From the NCBI GenBank assembly GCA_026706225.1, contig JAPOZE010000601.1, positions 1-8,569 of the forward strand: a DNA stretch of 8,569 bases, in the 5' to 3' direction. Positions within the stretch are counted from its first letter, which is position 1. Every line of letters begins with the position of its first letter. The stretch comes from Acidobacteriota bacterium (GTDB lineage: Bacteria > Acidobacteriota > Terriglobia > Versatilivoradales > Versatilivoraceae). This document shows positions 1-6,989 of this stretch, piece by piece. Below the pieces are notes generated by a model. It was not told the DNA's origin. It did not search any database and saw only the letters and a list, made by a program, of their open reading frames with translations. Made by a program: the position numbers and the translations under genes.

Positions 1-1
1 C

Positions 2-754
2 TGGGAAGCGCTGGTCAAGCCGGGTAGCAGGATTCGGGTTGGCGAGCGCCTGCTGTTCGGCGGCGGCCAACTGAAGGCCGTGGTTGCGGGACGGGGCGAA
101 CGGGGCTTGCGGGTGTTGCGCTTTCAGTACGAGGGCGACTTCGATGCCATCGTGGACCGCCTGGGCCACGTCCCTCTGCCGCCCTACATTCGCCGGCCGG
201 ACGAGCTCGGCGACCGTGACCGCTACCAGACGGTGTACGCCCGCAAGCGCGGCGCAGTGGCGGCCCCGACGGCGGGACTGCATTTCACCCGCCAGGTTTT
301 CGCCGATTTGAGCCGCAGAGGGATCGCCCGCTGCGAGGTGACGCTGCACGTAGGTCTGGGCACCTTCCGGCCGGTGGCAAGCGATCGCGTCGAGGACCAC
401 CGCATGGAAACCGAGCCCTTTGAAATGAAACCCGAGGCTGCCCGCGCCATCTCGACCGCCGTCTCCTCGGGACGGCGCATCGTGGCCGTGGGCACCACAG
501 TGACTCGTGTTCTGGAATCGGCCTTCCGGGCAACGGAACCCCAACTGCGAGGGGAAACCGACCTGTTTATCTATCCCGGCTTCCGATTTCGCCGCGTAGG
601 AGCCCTGCTGACCAACTTTCACCTGCCCGGCTCCACCCTCCTCATGCTGGTGTGCGCCTTCGCCGGACGCGACCTGGCATTCGAGGCTTACCGGGAAGCC
701 CTGAAGATGGACTACCGCTTTTACAGCTACGGCGACTGCATGCTGATCGAGTGA
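2..754 (+). CDS. queA: S-adenosylmethionine:tRNA ribosyltransferase-isomerase (QueA), 5'-truncated by the window edge
   Basis: QueA transfers and isomerises the ribosyl moiety of S-adenosylmethionine onto 7-aminomethyl-7-deazaguanine in tRNA, giving epoxyqueuosine, the penultimate step of queuosine synthesis in the cytoplasm. The reading frame is open from base 2 and gives 250 residues. QueA is usually about 340-360 residues, so roughly the first 100 are outside the window. Family signatures are visible: WEALVKPG at the first codons, PLPPYIRRPDE, RYQTVYA, the strongly conserved VAAPTAGLHFT block, HVGLGTFRPV, LLTNFHLPGSTLLMLV, and the C-terminal YRFYSYGDCMLIE, close to the usual YRF-SYGDAMLI ending. 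The first in-frame ATG, at position 80, is internal and not the start. The gene converges on the ETF-QO gene, leaving 51 bases between the stop codons. The frame looks intact and the identification is secure. Confidence 0.97.
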   Translation, partial: WEALVKPGSRIRVGERLLFGGGQLKAVVAGRGERGLRVLRFQYEGDFDAIVDRLGHVPLPPYIRRPDELGDRDRYQTVYARKRGAVAAPTAGLHFTRQVFADLSRRGIARCEVTLHVGLGTFRPVASDRVEDHRMETEPFEMKPEAARAISTAVSSGRRIVAVGTTVTRVLESAFRATEPQLRGETDLFIYPGFRFRRVGALLTNFHLPGSTLLMLVCAFAGRDLAFEAYREALKMDYRFYSYGDCMLIE

Positions 755-757
755 AGG

Positions 758-793
758 AAGGGCGCCAGGCGGGCGGGCCGCTGGCGGTCCCTT
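758..793. terminator. Hairpin between convergent queA and ETF-QO genes, possible bidirectional terminator
   Basis: AAGGG (758-762) pairs with CCCTT (789-793), and CGCCAG (763-768) pairs with CTGGCG (781-786). This gives 11 base pairs interrupted by a two-base bulge at 787-788, closing a 12-base GC-rich loop. It lies entirely between the two stop codons, as expected of a shared terminator. There is no clear T-tract on either side, so intrinsic termination would be weak. The function is inferred from structure and position. Confidence 0.4.
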
Positions 794-805
794 CGATGCG
801 GCATC

Positions 806-2488
806 TCACAAGTTCACGTAGTTGGGTCCGCCGCCCCCCTCGGGGGGGACCCAGGTGATTACCTGGTAGGGATCCATGATGTCGCAGGTCTTGCAGTGGA
901 CGCAGTTGGAGGGGTTGATCTGGAGCCGACTTCCCCTGCCGTCCTCGCGGGGAACGACCTCGTACACGCCGGCTGGACAGAAGCGCTGGCAGGGGCTTCC
1001 GAATTCCCGCGGGCACCGGTCCTGGCAGATCCCGGGGTCGCTGATTCTCAGGTGGGAGGGTTGGTCCTCCTCGTGCCTGGTGCCGGAAAAATAGACGTTG
1101 GTGAGCTTGTCGAAGGTGGTTTCCCCGTCGGCCTGCAGCGGTCCCGGGGGAAACGCGCCGGTGCCGTGGTAGGCGGCAACGGGCTGCATTCGCTGGTGGC
1201 CGGGCCGACTCGGAAGCGGGTCTTTCCAGCCCCGTCCTCCCGTCAGGACCTGCAGTCCCGCGTTTAGCAGCCCCCACACCAGCCCGCGCTCGAACCCCTG
1301 GTGAAAATTGCGCACCCGGTAGAGCTCCCGACCCGCCCAACTCTTGCCAAGCAGCAAGGGGTAACGGCTCAGCGTCCGTTCTGAAAAGTCGTTCCTGAGC
1401 AGGGCCTGAAGAATGGTCTCGGCCGCCAGCATCCCCGATTTCATCGCCAGGTGGATACCCTTGAGCCGCATGGAATTCACCAGTCCCGCCGAATCGCCGA
1501 TGAGCAGCCCTCCGTTGAAATAGCTCCGCGGCATGGCGTAATAGCCGCCTTCCGGCAAGGCCTTGGCCCCGTAGGCAGCCAGCCGGGCTCCCGCCAGCCG
1601 GGAGGCGATCAGAGGATGGGCTTTGAGACGCTGGAACTGCCGATGCGGGTCCAGGAACGGATCCTTGTAGTCCAGTCCCACTACCAGGCCCAGCGAGATG
1701 GTGCGGCCCATGTCGTAGAGGAAGCCACCCCCGAATTCCTCATGGCGAAGCGGGTAGCCCAGGGTGTGGATCACCTGCCCCCTGTCCGGGGATTCGGAGG
1801 GGAGCTCCCAGACTTCCTTTACCCCGACGGCATAGACCTGCGGTTTCCTGCCCCGGTCCAGCCCGAGGCGCTTCACGGCTTGCCTGGCCAGCGAGCCGTG
1901 GACCCCTTCCCCCAAGACCACCACCTTGGCCAGGATGTCGACGCCGGGTTCGCAGGAGGACTTGGGCCTGTTCTCCCGGTCAATGCCCTTGTCTCCGGTG
2001 CGCACGCCGATCAGCCGCTCTTCCTCGAACAGCAACTCCGTTCCGGCGAAACCGGCGAACAGATCCACCCCTCGCGCTTCCACCCTCTCCCCCAGCCACT
2101 TGACGAACCGACTGAGCGATATCAGAGTGTTGCCGTGGTTGTTGAGCGGAGGGGGCACCCAGGGAAGCCTGAACCGGTTCCCCGCAGAGAGGTAGTAGAT
2201 GGAATCCCCGCTGACCGCCGGACCCAGAGGCGCATTTCTTTCGAGGTAGTCGGGAACCAGCTCGGCCAGCGCGATGGGATCCAAAATGGCGCCCGACAGC
2301 GTGTGGGCCCCAACTTCCCGGCCCTTCTCGATGAGGGCGATGCTGACCGACTCCAGCCGCTCCCCGGGAAGGGATTCCCGGTTATGGGCCTGGATCAGAT
2401 TGGTGAGGTGGAGGGCTCCACTCAGACAGGCGGGACCGGCCCCGACGAAGAGAACGTCGACCTCCAACCGCTCGCGGGATTCACTCAC
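806..2488 (-). CDS. Electron transfer flavoprotein:ubiquinone oxidoreductase (ETF-QO)
   Basis: ETF-QO is a membrane-associated FAD and [4Fe-4S] protein. It takes electrons from reduced electron transfer flavoprotein and passes them to quinone, linking acyl-CoA and other flavin dehydrogenases to respiration. I chose the GTG at 2488: AGAAGG lies 8 bases upstream (2497-2502), the protein becomes 560 residues as in bacterial homologues, and sequence further upstream in this frame does not look like protein. From that start, the FAD dinucleotide-binding motif VGAGPAC is at residues 15-21, a second FAD motif GDSAG at 331-335, and SGTRHEEDQPSHL near 468-480. The C-terminal ferredoxin-like domain has Cys504 in FCPAGVYE and Cys529, Cys532 and Cys535 in NCVHCKTCDI, the expected four cluster ligands. 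It ends on the typical PPEGGGGPNYVNL. One oddity is Cys instead of Gly at the third glycine of GxGxxG. The ETF genes etfA and etfB are not in the window. Confidence 0.96.
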   Translation of the reverse strand: MSESRERLEVDVLFVGAGPACLSGALHLTNLIQAHNRESLPGERLESVSIALIEKGREVGAHTLSGAILDPIALAELVPDYLERNAPLGPAVSGDSIYYLSAGNRFRLPWVPPPLNNHGNTLISLSRFVKWLGERVEARGVDLFAGFAGTELLFEEERLIGVRTGDKGIDRENRPKSSCEPGVDILAKVVVLGEGVHGSLARQAVKRLGLDRGRKPQVYAVGVKEVWELPSESPDRGQVIHTLGYPLRHEEFGGGFLYDMGRTISLGLVVGLDYKDPFLDPHRQFQRLKAHPLIASRLAGARLAAYGAKALPEGGYYAMPRSYFNGGLLIGDSAGLVNSMRLKGIHLAMKSGMLAAETILQALLRNDFSERTLSRYPLLLGKSWAGRELYRVRNFHQGFERGLVWGLLNAGLQVLTGGRGWKDPLPSRPGHQRMQPVAAYHGTGAFPPGPLQADGETTFDKLTNVYFSGTRHEEDQPSHLRISDPGICQDRCPREFGSPCQRFCPAGVYEVVPREDGRGSRLQINPSNCVHCKTCDIMDPYQVITWVPPEGGGGPNYVNL

Positions 2489-2645
2489 ACTGGATCCCTT
2501 CTCCCGTCGTGGTTTCGACGCCCTCGAGCGGGGGCCATGGGGGCCGCCCCTCCACCACGTGACCCAAGACCCTGGCCTCAAGCAAACCGGCGCCACCGGC
2601 CGCCAGGCTGATTCGCGCTTCCGGCAGGATCGTGAGGGTGGGCAT
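2481..2645 (-). CDS. Possible small protein encoded just upstream of and overlapping ETF-QO
   Basis: This 54-codon ORF runs from ATG at 2645 to TGA at 2481-2483. Its last 8 bases (GTGAGTGA) include the GTG start of ETF-QO, an arrangement typical of translational coupling. Codon third positions are mostly G or C, like the neighbouring genes. A promoter-like pair sits just upstream, so transcripts would begin about 35 bases before the ATG. Against it, the best Shine-Dalgarno match (AAGGAAG) is about 15 bases from the ATG, longer than normal, and I recognise no family. The N-terminus (MPTLTILPEARISLAAGG, then LLEA) faintly resembles the first strands of a [2Fe-2S] beta-grasp ferredoxin. However, the cluster cysteine pattern is absent and only one Cys occurs, near the end. 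It could be a genuine small protein, a decayed ferredoxin or a leader ORF. Confidence 0.4.
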   Translation of the reverse strand: MPTLTILPEARISLAAGGAGLLEARVLGHVVEGRPPWPPLEGVETTTGEGIQCE

Positions 2646-2686
2646 GCGGATGAGCCGAATCTTCCTTTCGGACGACCGATGGACCG

Positions 2687-2715
2687 ACTATAGCACACGG
2701 CCGGAGCACTGTTCC
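2687..2715 (-). promoter_or_regulatory. Candidate sigma70-like promoter for the ETF-QO transcript
   Basis: On the minus strand, TATAGT (plus positions 2687-2692) is a five-of-six match to the -10 consensus. It lies 17 bases downstream of GGAACA (2710-2715), a weak -35 that matches only the last three bases of TTGACA. Transcription would start near 2680, upstream of both the small ORF at 2645 and ETF-QO at 2488. This is motif matching only. Confidence 0.35.
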
Positions 2716-2790
2716 CGGGCACCCCTGGGAAGGATGACACCATGACTGGAACAGAGCGGTCGCAAGCGCGGCTGCCGCCAGACTGCCTTC

Positions 2791-2819
2791 TTGAATATCC
2801 AACCCCCCGAGACTACACT
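2791..2819 (+). promoter_or_regulatory. Candidate sigma70-like promoter for the membrane sulfatase-like gene
   Basis: TTGAAT (2791-2796) and TACACT (2814-2819) are separated by exactly 17 bases, a good match to the bacterial -35/-10 pattern. The predicted start near 2826 leaves a leader of about 115 bases before the TTG start at 2943. With the minus-strand candidate at 2687-2715 it makes the 2646-2942 gap a divergent promoter region. I see no other gene in that gap. Confidence 0.45.
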
Positions 2820-2942
2820 GACTCCTCTTTACGGAGAGCATTTCCCGCCTGCCAGTGTGTTGCACTTCGAAGTTGAACCCGCGGGCTATTCGATGAGTCT
2901 GGTGGGAATCTCGTTTGCTCCGCCAGTCGGGGCGAGGTCGAT

Positions 2943-4940
2943 TTGACAGCTATGCCTGGGCAGTGGCGAAAACTTGTCGAGTTCGCTTCAAAAGGGTTGC
3001 GGGACTCAAGGACGGGACTCCTGGATCCTGCATCTTGGGGACGAGTCTTCGGACTCACAGTCCTGGCCGTGTATTTCTACGTTTTCATGGAATGGCTTTT
3101 CTTTGTCACCAAGCCCTCTTTCATGTCTTCGCTGCCCTTGTCCGAGGCCCTGCTCATTCTCGCGGTATCTTCCGGCCCAGTGCTGGTGGCGACGGTCGCA
3201 CCCCTGGTGCCGTACTGGATGGTCGGGGCCTTGCTTGGCTACGGCTGCGCGTTGGCCGGCTTCCGGGTTCCGGGCCCCTTCCGCGCTCTATGGGTGCCCG
3301 TGAGCCTCCTGCTTCCATGCGGGGTGCTGGCTCTGGCTGCCTTTCTGATGGTCGACAACTTCACCTTGACGGTGCTGGGTTGGGGCATCCGGCATGTCGA
3401 GACCAAGGGTTTGCTCGGGTATCAGGCGCTGCTCGTGTTGATTGGCGTTGCGGTCTACACCCTGACCTGGCAGGCAATACGGACTGTTTCACGTCACGGG
3501 CTCGGTCGCTCGCTCGGCGTTGCATGCGCCGCACTGATTGCGATCACGCTGGGTGGAACCGTCTACGTGGGAACTCGCAAAGTATCAGCATCCACACCGG
3601 TCGGCCCACACCTCACGAACCGGGCTCTGCCCAACATACTCCTGATCGTCGGAGACGGTGTTGAGGCCGAGCATATGTCTCTGTACGGTTACGACAGGGA
3701 CACGACCCCTTACCTGAGGCAACTGGCCGACAGATCGCTGCTTTGCGAGAACAACTTTCCCAATGCCGGACCTTCGGCCGCTTCCGTTGCTTCCATTCTG
3801 ACGGGGAAGCTTCCCACCGAGACGCGCCTCATTTATCCACCCGATATCCTGAGGGGAAAGGACGCCTACCAGCACCTGCCGGCAATCCTGAAGACCCTTG
3901 GATACCGCAGCGCCAACATAGGCCTCCGGTACTATGCCGATGCCTATGACCTCAACATGCGTCATTCCTTCGACTGGGCCAATGATCGTGAACTGAAAGA
4001 CTTCCTGCTGCCGGAGTGGTTCACTGGCCTGATTGGACAGGGGGCCTCCTATTTCCTGACCCGGATTCGCGACCGGATCAAGAGTCGGCTGCTGCACGTC
4101 TTCGGTGTAGAACAGATGAGTGACGCGTTCGATCGGCTTGTTCAAGCCCCCGAGCAGCCACGAGGCGATGAAGGGCGAATCCTCAAGCTTCGGCAGTGGC
4201 TGGAGGAGGGAAAGGGGCCCTTCTTCGTCTACCTCCACTTGCTGGGGACCCATGGGCCGAAATTCAGACCCGTCCGGCGGGTTTTCTCCGAGGGCAAGAC
4301 ACAGGACCAGCCGTGGATGAAGGATTTCTACGACGATGCCATATTGCAGTTCGATTCCAACGTGAACACGATTCTGCAGGAATTGGCCGAGCGCAAGCTG
4401 CTACAGGACACAATCGTGGTGATCACGTCCGATCATGGCCTCAGGCATACGAGCAGGCAGCGAGTCCCGTTAATGTTTCTCGTTCCTGCCGATGACCGCC
4501 GGCGTCGCGTGTCTTCCAATACTCAGAACCTGGATATCGCTCCGACCTTGCTGGACTACCTGGGGGTGGACCGTCCCGGATGGATGAGAGGGCAATCCTT
4601 GACCGCGAAAGATCCGAATCCCGGTCGTACCATCTTCACGGTAGACCGGATTCACGGACATGGGGTGGTAGCCCGCAGTCGGATAACACCGTCCCACATC
4701 GTTCCCCCGTTCTTTTCACTCGGCAGCGTGTCGCTCATTCGATGCGACAGGGTATTCGAGTTTCAGTTGCGCAAGAACGTGGTTTTCGTGTCGAAGGTCA
4801 AGGGTCACACAAGACCCTGTCCGGACGGTCAGTCACCGGCAGAGGCAGGGCAGCAGATTGTCGGTCATCTGGATCGGCACAACTACGACACAACCCCGTT
4901 AGACCTTTCTCGGGCGAAAATGATCTTTCGCAACGAGTAG
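2943..4940 (+). CDS. Membrane-anchored sulfatase/phosphotransferase-like protein (alkaline phosphatase superfamily)
   Basis: The 665-residue protein has a hydrophobic N-terminal domain with about six likely transmembrane segments (near residues 36-54, 68-88, 92-107, 116-137, 158-176 and 189-209). A catalytic domain of the sulfatase fold starts at LPNILLIVGDG (229-239). Superfamily features are Asp238 in the first metal-binding loop, YGYDRDTTPYL at 248-258, the nucleophile region PSAASVASILTG at 277-288, THG with His437, and SDHG with Asp497 and His498, then His502. Aligned on the LTG ending, the nucleophile position is Ser278, and the following Pro and Arg of the CxPSR sulfatase signature are missing. 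Formylglycine-dependent sulfatase activity is therefore unlikely; a hydrolase or phospho-group transferase acting outside the membrane is more plausible. The substrate is unknown. I chose TTG at 2943 because GAGG lies 5 bases upstream; ATG at 2952 is the alternative. It converges on the methyltransferase gene. Confidence 0.88.
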   Translation: MTAMPGQWRKLVEFASKGLRDSRTGLLDPASWGRVFGLTVLAVYFYVFMEWLFFVTKPSFMSSLPLSEALLILAVSSGPVLVATVAPLVPYWMVGALLGYGCALAGFRVPGPFRALWVPVSLLLPCGVLALAAFLMVDNFTLTVLGWGIRHVETKGLLGYQALLVLIGVAVYTLTWQAIRTVSRHGLGRSLGVACAALIAITLGGTVYVGTRKVSASTPVGPHLTNRALPNILLIVGDGVEAEHMSLYGYDRDTTPYLRQLADRSLLCENNFPNAGPSAASVASILTGKLPTETRLIYPPDILRGKDAYQHLPAILKTLGYRSANIGLRYYADAYDLNMRHSFDWANDRELKDFLLPEWFTGLIGQGASYFLTRIRDRIKSRLLHVFGVEQMSDAFDRLVQAPEQPRGDEGRILKLRQWLEEGKGPFFVYLHLLGTHGPKFRPVRRVFSEGKTQDQPWMKDFYDDAILQFDSNVNTILQELAERKLLQDTIVVITSDHGLRHTSRQRVPLMFLVPADDRRRRVSSNTQNLDIAPTLLDYLGVDRPGWMRGQSLTAKDPNPGRTIFTVDRIHGHGVVARSRITPSHIVPPFFSLGSVSLIRCDRVFEFQLRKNVVFVSKVKGHTRPCPDGQSPAEAGQQIVGHLDRHNYDTTPLDLSRAKMIFRNE

Positions 4941-4947
4941 TTTCAGC

Positions 4948-4965
4948 CACGGTTTGCAAGCCGTG
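4948..4965. terminator. Hairpin after the sulfatase-like gene, possible terminator
   Basis: The stem CACGG/CCGTG extends by a T-G and a T-A pair to about 7 base pairs around a TGCA loop, beginning 8 bases after the sulfatase-like stop codon. A second short stem CGCG...CGCG follows at 4966-4979. The 146-base gap to the convergent methyltransferase gene shows nothing else. There is no T-run, so terminator function is uncertain. Confidence 0.3.
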
Positions 4966-5086
4966 CGCGGCTCTTCGCGAAAGCGTCGAGACGTTTCAAA
5001 CCAGGCTCGATACCCGTATCAACCGGCCGCACCTCCTTTGCCGGGAGCTCCTCGCCGACTCCGTTGACGGCGGGTGGCCAACCCTT

Positions 5087-6478
5087 TCACAGGGGTCTTC
5101 TTTCCATGTGATACAGCGTTCTTTCCGATTGCCGGATCCTGGTGGCCGTCCTGATTTCGAAATGGCGGCTAAAGGCCTTCTCAAAGGACTGTTGATTGTA
5201 TTCGAGAAAGATGTCCTCCCTCGAGGCCAGCAGCCTCCGGACCTGCGAGTCCGTCTTGGGGACGAACTCGATGATCAAGGAGCGGCACAATTCGCCGAAA
5301 AAACCGGCCAGACGGGATAGAGGCAGGTTGTTGGCAATGGCCAAGTGGTGGATCAGAGCCAGGGCCAGGACAGCGTCCGGGGAGCCTCGTTCCAACAGGG
5401 ACATGCGTTCACGGCCGTGCCAGCCCAGGTTGGGGCTGGGATTGGTCAAGTCGACCCACAGGGGAAGGATGTTGGCAATTCCTTCCTGCCGGCAGTCCCG
5501 GTAGTTTCGCTCAACGCAGGCGGGATCCTGATCGAAGGCGATGGTGGCCATGCCGCGATTGGCCGCCAGGCGGCTGAACAATCCCGTGTTGGCGCCCAGG
5601 TCCCAGACCATGCCGGGCTTGGGACGGATGAGATCCAGAAACTTGGACACCAGTTGCTGCTTGTGCCGGAAGCCTTCACCGCTGTAGTTGGTGTCTTCAT
5701 AGTAGGAGGCCCATTCGTCTCCGGGTGGCGTCCAACTGAGCCCTCCCACGCAGGACTCAAGGTTGTCGATCAGACCCTGGAGCGCTCTGAGGCTCACCGC
5801 CCGGCGAACCCGGCGATCGGGCTTGTCGGCGTAGTGCGTCTGGGCCCTGGCATGAAGATGAAGGTGCGTCAGCAGGGAGAACCGGAATCGGGTACGAAAC
5901 GGAAGCAGTCGACTGGCGAGGTCCAGAGGAATCCCATCCAGGTGAATGCGAAGGAGTTGGCTGAGTCGGACATCGGAGTAGCCTGCCAGCGCCAGAGGCG
6001 CCAGGAAGTGCTGGCAGAATTGGCGATAGGCTGTCCAGGGGCTGCCTTCCGAATACCTTTCGAAGGACAAGGTGTCGATGAGCAGCGGTTTGCCTTCCCG
6101 GAACTGGATATTGTAGGCGGTGCCGTCCTTGAGGGACATTCCACGTTCCAGGCATCTCTTTTGGATCGCCAGCGTGGCCAGGGCGGCATCCTGGAGCTGG
6201 CTGAAGCTCCACTCGAAGGGATAGGAGATGAAGGGAAGCGGTTCCGGCCTGAGAATCTTGAAACATTCCAGCGACTCCGCCGGTGGCACGTCCACCTCTT
6301 CATGAGCCACCAGGAGCCCTGCATCGACCAGGCTCGAACAGAGCCCCGAGTCCACGAAGTGCTCAAAATTTTCCCGATAACTGCGATTGACCTGGCGGTA
6401 GAGCACACCCCGGTCGCGAAACAGAAATCCGCTGGGGTCGCGAAAGGAGGAAGGCAGCGCTTCGATGGAATCATTCAT
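5087..6478 (-). CDS. NoeA-like protein: conserved N-terminal domain fused to a class I SAM-dependent methyltransferase
   Basis: The 463-residue protein has two parts. The C-terminal half is a Rossmann-fold SAM methyltransferase: motif I VWDLGANTGLFS at 291-302, an acidic residue after strand 2 (AFDQD, Asp316), LALALIHHLAI at 371-381 in the motif IV region, and LIIEFVPKTD at 401-410. The N-terminal half contains SYPFEWSFSQLQDAAL (85-100), GMSLKDGTAYNIQF (113-126), LLIDTLSFERY (132-142) and WTAYRQFCQHFLAPLAL (148-164). From memory these blocks match proteins annotated as NoeA-like or nodulation-related methyltransferases; the substrate is unknown. Asp118, Asn123 and Asp135 have the spacing of a kinase catalytic loop and metal-binding Asp. 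The ATG at 6478 overlaps the end of the upstream small membrane protein gene by 8 bases (ATGAATGA), so translational coupling is likely; no strong separate Shine-Dalgarno is seen. No signal peptide or membrane segment is evident, so a cytoplasmic location is expected. Confidence 0.85.
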   Translation of the reverse strand: MNDSIEALPSSFRDPSGFLFRDRGVLYRQVNRSYRENFEHFVDSGLCSSLVDAGLLVAHEEVDVPPAESLECFKILRPEPLPFISYPFEWSFSQLQDAALATLAIQKRCLERGMSLKDGTAYNIQFREGKPLLIDTLSFERYSEGSPWTAYRQFCQHFLAPLALAGYSDVRLSQLLRIHLDGIPLDLASRLLPFRTRFRFSLLTHLHLHARAQTHYADKPDRRVRRAVSLRALQGLIDNLESCVGGLSWTPPGDEWASYYEDTNYSGEGFRHKQQLVSKFLDLIRPKPGMVWDLGANTGLFSRLAANRGMATIAFDQDPACVERNYRDCRQEGIANILPLWVDLTNPSPNLGWHGRERMSLLERGSPDAVLALALIHHLAIANNLPLSRLAGFFGELCRSLIIEFVPKTDSQVRRLLASREDIFLEYNQQSFEKAFSRHFEIRTATRIRQSERTLYHMERRPL

Positions 6479-6818
6479 GTTCGGCTGGATCTTTTCTGCC
6501 GAACGGCGAGCATCCCTTGAGGAAGGTCTTGATCCTTGCCCAGTAGATCTTGAGGGAAAACAGGACCCCCAGCAGAGCCGCGATCACCACCTGAACCAGA
6601 TAGCTGCCGGTCCCGGGGTCGATGTAGGCGTAGGTCGGCGGGGGGAACAGAAGCCAGTAAAAGCCCAGCAGCGCACACCACAGCAGGTTCGGCCGGAAGG
6701 ATGGCCGCCCCGGCCTCAGCGGGCCGAACGGGTTGGCGCCAACGCCATCGGACATCCTGGAATTTCTGTTCGCCATCCCGGCATTCGGCCTCCACGGCAA
6801 CGGGTTCGATGGGCTCAT
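6471..6818 (-). CDS. Small membrane protein with IDPGTGS motif
   Basis: Starting at ATG 6818, the protein has 115 residues. A proline-rich N-terminal stretch of about 43 residues precedes a signal-like hydrophobic segment (44-64). Next comes YAYIDPGTGSYL around 64-74, where the seven-residue IDPGTGS is at 66-72. A second hydrophobic helix (73-93) runs into a basic, polar tail of about 20 residues. The IDPGTGS block directly before a membrane helix is typical of small uncharacterised bacterial membrane proteins that I recall near sulfatase-like and methyltransferase genes; no biochemical function is known to me. Its last 8 bases overlap the methyltransferase start, making a two-gene operon. 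The start is uncertain: ATG 6818 has AGGGA 4-5 bases upstream, and GTG 6854 has AAGGA 5 bases upstream and would add 12 residues. The frame is open back to 6989, but a promoter candidate at 6889-6916 argues against starts further upstream. Confidence 0.75.
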   Translation of the reverse strand: MSPSNPLPWRPNAGMANRNSRMSDGVGANPFGPLRPGRPSFRPNLLWCALLGFYWLLFPPPTYAYIDPGTGSYLVQVVIAALLGVLFSLKIYWARIKTFLKGCSPFGRKDPAEHE

Positions 6819-6888
6819 GGTTTCCCTGAAATCACGCCGGTCGCGGTTCACCACAACATTCCTTTCCGCCAGAGTTGTGTAGGGGGAG

Positions 6889-6916
6889 ACTATACGGTCG
6901 CTTGAACTCCTACCAA
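6889..6916 (-). promoter_or_regulatory. Candidate sigma70-like promoter for the small membrane protein/methyltransferase operon
   Basis: On the minus strand, TTGGTA (plus positions 6911-6916) and TATAGT (6889-6894) are 16 bases apart, with four-of-six and five-of-six consensus matches. Transcription would start near 6882, about 28 bases before the GTG at 6854 and 64 before the ATG at 6818. The rest of the 268-base divergent gap (6819-7086) holds no gene that I can support. Confidence 0.45.
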
Positions 6917-6989
6917 GCAGAAAAACAGGTTCTTGTATTTCAACAACTGCCGTCAGAGTCCCGAAATTGCATCGCTTTTCCAGGTCCAA

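Noticed and set aside
1451..2611. 386-codon plus-strand ORF opposite ETF-QO
   Set aside because: It is an antisense shadow of a strongly supported ETF-QO gene in GC-rich DNA, with no recognisable motif.
2489..2743. In-frame extension of ETF-QO to an ATG at 2743, adding 85 residues
   Set aside because: The added sequence is Arg/Pro/Ser-rich with no resemblance to protein, while the GTG at 2488 has a good Shine-Dalgarno and gives the usual family length.
2743..2877. 44-codon plus-strand ORF starting at ATG 2743 with AAGGA about 7 bases upstream
   Set aside because: It has no recognisable protein character, overlaps the better-supported promoter candidate at 2791-2819 and ends without relation to the next gene.
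5345..6520. 391-codon plus-strand ORF opposite the methyltransferase
   Set aside because: It is an antisense shadow; the minus strand has clear SAM-binding motifs and a coupled start.
6819..6989. Upstream extension of the small membrane protein to ATG 6989
   Set aside because: It would cross the promoter candidate at 6889-6916, and the added residues have no family-like character; the starts at 6818 or 6854 have nearby Shine-Dalgarno sites.
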